Shown piece by piece: positions 4,842 through 7,798 of a stretch of DNA of 7,798 nucleotides (position 1 is its first letter; each line of letters starts with the position of its first letter). The stretch comes from an uncultured Mogibacterium sp. (GTDB lineage: Bacteria > Bacillota_A > Clostridia > Peptostreptococcales > Anaerovoracaceae), in assembly GCF_938039775.1 (NCBI RefSeq), contig NZ_CALHTQ010000008.1, positions 1-7,798 on the forward strand. The letters run 5' to 3'. The position numbers and the translations under genes were made by a program. The notes under the pieces are model-generated. The model made no database searches. It was not told the DNA's origin and saw only the letters and a program-made list of their open reading frames with translations.

Positions 4842-6866
4842 CTACCATGAGCCGCCTCCGCCACCACCGGAGCCGCCACCAGAGAAACCACCACTACCAA
4901 ATCCGCCGATTCCACCACCACTATCAGCATGTGCGGCAGCAATTCCAGAATACGTGCTATGCTGAATGCTGTTCATTATCATGTTCATCCTCATATAATC
5001 GAACGTAGTTGCGTTATATGAGCTGAATCCGGCGTGTTCAGGGATCTTGATGGTATTGAATTTATGTATCCATTTATCCGTTAGTCCTAGAACATATGCA
5101 TAAGGCAGAATGTTGTAGAAGTAAGATGGTTCGCTTTCTACAAGTTCATTGATTCTATCTAGTTCAGCTGTTTCTATAAATTCTTTAAAACCTAATATCT
5201 CTCCATAAACCTTGCGATTGTATTCGGTTCTGCTCTGGATATTCGATAATAGTAAAGGCATAGCGACTGTATATACGACGAGTATTATTAATAAGTACAT
5301 CTCCCTTTCACCTTTACCGGCAAAATACAATGAGTTTATCAGGGTGCTCATGTACACAAAATAAATTAATAGCCATACAATAACCCTAAAAGTTAAACTG
5401 CCAGCACCTAAAGATTTACGATAGAAGAATGCATCATTTAACTTACGAAGTATCAGCAGCCATATTGATGCCCAAATACTCAATACGATGACTATTACGA
5501 AAATGGCCATTATGCCACTATATTTTGAACCAAACAAAACATCGACGGAACCAGCTCTATATGCACTGAACGCAATGCTAAGCATATAACCCATCGCAGC
5601 AATAAATGTAGCAAAAATCCCCTTCGCATCCGAAGCAGTAGATACAATAGCCTTATCTCCAGTATATCTATCCTTTAGCTGCGACTTAATCGTGTCATAT
5701 GACTCTCCGATTGATTTTCCAGACTCTTTTATGCTAATCGTGCTTCCCACCGCCGGAGCAGATTTTTCATCAAATATTGCATTATACATCTTCTTTACAA
5801 AGGCAGGTTCATCGCTCGGTGCTTGTAACGCTTTTATGGTTATTTTTTTCTTCTCCCCTTCAATAATCTGTATATATCCTTTTGATGCTAGGTATAGATA
5901 TAATGAAGTAATATCCTTTTTATCAATCACACCATCTGCGAGATATCCAAGCTCAGCTGGTGTTATACCTTCAGGCGGATTGAACATTATAGGTGCGACA
6001 ATATCTGCGTCCTTCTTTCTTGTAACCTTGATATAAATTAATAATATAAGACATATTACAAGTACTGCAGCATTTGCAACATTACTCCATGCTTTACTTG
6101 GAGCACCAACCCAGTAACCATCCGGTGTCTTGACCATCAGCGTTACTCCAGAATTAGGGCTAATATCAGAGTCTTCATATGACAATGTGTTATTCGCTTT
6201 GTCATATGACCACTTGCTATTATCCTCAGTAGATGAACCATATGAACCTGCATATCCCTTCATCTCGGTGTATTTGAAATCACTTGGAAGTGAAACATTG
6301 ATTTTTGAAGATGCAATCGATGTTTCCCATCCTGATGGAAGTACATCTACATAAATGTTATTCTCTTGATTACTTTGTATATAATTATAAATTTTATACT
6401 TTATAACATATGTTTTCTCACCCGTCACATAAGAGTGAGCACTCCCAATCCTGATGTTAACGTTGTTATCCTTAGTTACTTTAACATCACCGCCTTCAAC
6501 GCTGATATCCTTGATCTTATAGTTACTAGCAATAGGAATTTTTCTAATAATTCCATGCCTTGCATATCTAAAATCAACTTTTATAGTCTCTGTGAAATCG
6601 TAAGAGTAATCCTTATTGACCTTTACATCTACATCAAAGGCCTTTGTAGTATATCCTGACCTAGTATAATCTTGCTCAGCCAATGGAGATGCTTGATTTT
6701 GATTGTAGTAGTTTGAATATGAACTAGAGTAAGAATTAGAATATGAATTATAAGAAGAACTCCCATAAACATCACTCTTGATAGCTACACCCATTGTAAC
6801 CACAAATATCACAACCAGAATCAGAGTTATTTTACTCAGCATGTTCCTAAATGCCTTATGATACAT
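4842..6866 (-). CDS. DUF2207 family membrane protein with Gly-rich C-terminus
   Basis: A 674-residue predicted membrane protein of unknown function. It begins with a basic N-terminus and a hydrophobic signal or anchor segment (about 11-29), followed by a Ser/Tyr/Asn-rich linker (32-57). The extracytoplasmic DUF2207 beta-rich region spans roughly 66-248, with FTETIKVDFRYARHGIIRKI (91-110) typical. A membrane segment at 263-281 leads to a cytoplasmic part with NPPEGITPAELGYLADG (296-312) and a helix-turn-helix-like DITSLYLYLASKGYI (318-332). Four more hydrophobic segments lie near 417-435, 451-473, 492-515 and 522-541. Then comes GFKEFIETAELDRINEL (559-575), LPYAYVLGLTDKW (587-599), and a Gly/Ser tail ending in Ser-Trp. 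This order and length match the family. GAAGGGG lies six bases before the ATG. It is the first gene of a unit with lemA, after the pnp terminator. Confidence 0.93.
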   Translation of the reverse strand: MYHKAFRNMLSKITLILVVIFVVTMGVAIKSDVYGSSSYNSYSNSYSSSYSNYYNQNQASPLAEQDYTRSGYTTKAFDVDVKVNKDYSYDFTETIKVDFRYARHGIIRKIPIASNYKIKDISVEGGDVKVTKDNNVNIRIGSAHSYVTGEKTYVIKYKIYNYIQSNQENNIYVDVLPSGWETSIASSKINVSLPSDFKYTEMKGYAGSYGSSTEDNSKWSYDKANNTLSYEDSDISPNSGVTLMVKTPDGYWVGAPSKAWSNVANAAVLVICLILLIYIKVTRKKDADIVAPIMFNPPEGITPAELGYLADGVIDKKDITSLYLYLASKGYIQIIEGEKKKITIKALQAPSDEPAFVKKMYNAIFDEKSAPAVGSTISIKESGKSIGESYDTIKSQLKDRYTGDKAIVSTASDAKGIFATFIAAMGYMLSIAFSAYRAGSVDVLFGSKYSGIMAIFVIVIVLSIWASIWLLILRKLNDAFFYRKSLGAGSLTFRVIVWLLIYFVYMSTLINSLYFAGKGEREMYLLIILVVYTVAMPLLLSNIQSRTEYNRKVYGEILGFKEFIETAELDRINELVESEPSYFYNILPYAYVLGLTDKWIHKFNTIKIPEHAGFSSYNATTFDYMRMNMIMNSIQHSTYSGIAAAHADSGGGIGGFGSGGFSGGGSGGGGGGSW

Positions 6867-6901
6867 AGTTAACCCCTTCAGTTTTAATCATCTAGATTGT
6901 T

Positions 6902-6930
6902 ATTATACCAATAAAGTACGTCTTTAATAA
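6902..6930 (-). promoter_or_regulatory. Extended -10 promoter of the DUF2207-lemA unit
   Basis: The minus strand carries a perfect TATAAT (6902-6907) directly preceded by TGG, an extended -10. A weak -35, TTATTA (6925-6930, three of six), is 17 bases upstream. The expected start near 6895 gives a leader of about 30 bases containing GAAGGGG (6873-6879) six bases before the ATG. The promoter begins just after the pnp terminator T-tract. Confidence 0.65.
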
Positions 6931-6934
6931 TATC

Positions 6935-6965
6935 AAAAAAAGCATAGCGGTAAAACCACTATGCT
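6935..6965 (-). terminator. Rho-independent terminator of pnp
   Basis: On the minus strand AGCATAG (6959-6965) pairs with CTATGCT (6941-6947). After one mismatch the stem continues with GGT/ACC pairs to a three-base loop, and a run of seven T (6935-6941) follows. It lies 25 bases after the pnp stop codon. It is the strongest terminator in the window and isolates pnp from the DUF2207 gene. Confidence 0.88.
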
Positions 6966-6990
6966 CATTTTAATACTTATTTAAGAAGGA

Positions 6991-7798
6991 TTAGTCTTCT
7001 ACTAGTTCTTTTCTAGATAGATTGATTCTATTCTGGTTGTCGATTTCAGTTACCTTGACAACAACCTTATCTCCAATGTTCATTACATCTTCAACCTTGT
7101 CAACTCTATGGTTAGCAATCTTAGAGATGTGTAGCAGACCTTCCTTACCAGGGAGAATCTCGATAAATGCACCGAAGTTCATAATTCTCTTAACTTCACC
7201 CTCGTAAGTCTTGCCAACTTCTACATCAGCTGTAAGATACTCAATCATAGACTTAGCCTTGGCAGCACTAGCTTCATCAGAGCTGTAGATACTGATTAGA
7301 CCTACATCGTCATCAGAGATATCAACCTTGCAGCCTGTCTCTTCCACAATTTTGTTAACATTCTTGCCACCAGGTCCAATTACTAGTCTTACCTTGTCAG
7401 GGTGCACTCTCATCGAGATGCATCTTGGCGCATAAGGTGATAACTCAGCTCTTGGTTCAGCAATCTCTTCTAGCATGCTTTCAAGGATATGTGCTCTACC
7501 AACTCTAGCCTGTTCAAGTGCTTGCTCTAGAATTTCTCTAGATAGACCATGAACCTTGATATCCATCTGAATTGCGGTAATTCCATCCGGAGTACCTGTT
7601 ACCTTGAAGTCCATGTCTCCGAGGAAGTCTTCCATGCCCTGGATGTCAGACAGAATTGCATATCTACTGCTTCCATCCTCCTCGACTCTCTCAATTAGGC
7701 CCATAGCGATACCTGATACTGGCTTCTTGATTGGAACTCCGGCATCCATAAGAGCTAGGCAAGAGCCGCAAGTTGATGCCATTGAAGATGATCCGTTT
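6991..7798 (-). CDS. pnp: Polyribonucleotide nucleotidyltransferase (PNPase), 3' part of gene
   Basis: PNPase is a phosphorolytic 3'-5' exoribonuclease that trims and degrades RNA, working as a trimer in the cytoplasm. Only the C-terminal 269 or so residues are in the window; the reading frame is open through the right edge (first full codon starts at 7797), and the ATG at 7780-7782 is internal. From residue 1 at that ATG: the preceding NGSSS plus MASTCGS is the conserved phosphate-site region, and [17 protein letters not shown] (45-61) holds the acidic catalytic residues of the second RNase PH core. A KH domain spans about 120-185 with IGPGGK (135-140), and an S1 domain about 188-258 with [17 protein letters not shown] (204-220). 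The protein stops right after S1, as in compact family members. Expression ends at the terminator 25 bases downstream. The 5' end and promoter are outside the window. Confidence 0.97.
   Translation of the reverse strand, partial: NGSSSMASTCGSCLALMDAGVPIKKPVSGIAMGLIERVEEDGSSRYAILSDIQGMEDFLGDMDFKVTGTPDGITAIQMDIKVHGLSREILEQALEQARVGRAHILESMLEEIAEPRAELSPYAPRCISMRVHPDKVRLVIGPGGKNVNKIVEETGCKVDISDDDVGLISIYSSDEASAAKAKSMIEYLTADVEVGKTYEGEVKRIMNFGAFIEILPGKEGLLHISKIANHRVDKVEDVMNIGDKVVVKVTEIDNQNRINLSRKELVED

Noticed and set aside
4765..4965. Plus-strand open frame coding a proline-rich peptide
   Set aside because: It is the antisense of the Gly-rich tail of the DUF2207 gene (GGN codons read as Pro on the other strand), with no ribosome binding site or family match.
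6366..6659. Plus-strand open frame of 97 codons opposite the DUF2207 gene
   Set aside because: It is antisense to a conserved domain and has biased, non-protein-like composition and no Shine-Dalgarno site.
7780..7782. ATG as the start of a short KH-S1 protein
   Set aside because: The frame stays open upstream through the edge and encodes the conserved NGSSS preceding MAS in PNPase, so this Met is internal.

Overview
The window is an A+T-rich stretch carrying six protein genes. All lie on the minus strand, so the biological reading direction runs from position 7798 down to 1. Low-GC codon use, strong purine-rich Shine-Dalgarno sites, compact T-tract terminators and the protein families (short Ppx/GppA, PPK1, LemA, DUF2207, CmpB-like membrane protein) suggest a low-GC Gram-positive anaerobe, probably in Clostridia. 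The genus cannot be fixed from this sequence. No tRNA, rRNA, CRISPR array, insertion sequence, prophage or integrase was seen, and no gene-free stretch exceeds about 170 bases.

Layout in reading order. (1) 7798-6991 is the 3' part of pnp (polynucleotide phosphorylase: end of the catalytic core, KH and S1 domains), closed by a clear intrinsic terminator at 6935-6965. (2) An extended -10 promoter at 6902-6930 starts a two-gene unit of a DUF2207 membrane protein (6866-4842) and lemA (4719-4156). The 122-base gap between them holds a 9-bp inverted repeat and a possible second promoter. Two tandem hairpins with T-tracts follow lemA. (3) A second extended -10 promoter at 4024-4052 overlaps the last of those T-tracts. 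It begins a tight operon of ppx/gppA-like (3979-3065), ppk1 (3052-989) and a CmpB-like (PF06541-type) membrane protein with a coiled-coil tail (976-71). Each gene follows the previous one after 12 bases, and those 12 bases carry its ribosome binding site. (4) At the left edge, a near-consensus promoter at 4-32 points out of the window and probably serves the next gene downstream.

How the genes work together. PPK1 makes polyphosphate from ATP and the Ppx-like enzyme is expected to degrade it (or pppGpp), so the operon encodes synthesis and turnover. The third gene adds a membrane protein of unknown role, translationally packed with the pair. DUF2207 and LemA proteins often occur side by side in bacteria and their biochemical role is poorly understood; this pair fits that pattern. 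PNPase is an RNA-processing housekeeping enzyme and is transcriptionally separated from the rest.

No dramatically novel system is evident. The best leads are the membrane protein tied to the polyphosphate operon, the DUF2207/LemA pair with its Gly-rich tail ending in Trp, and the inverted repeat over the possible lemA promoter.
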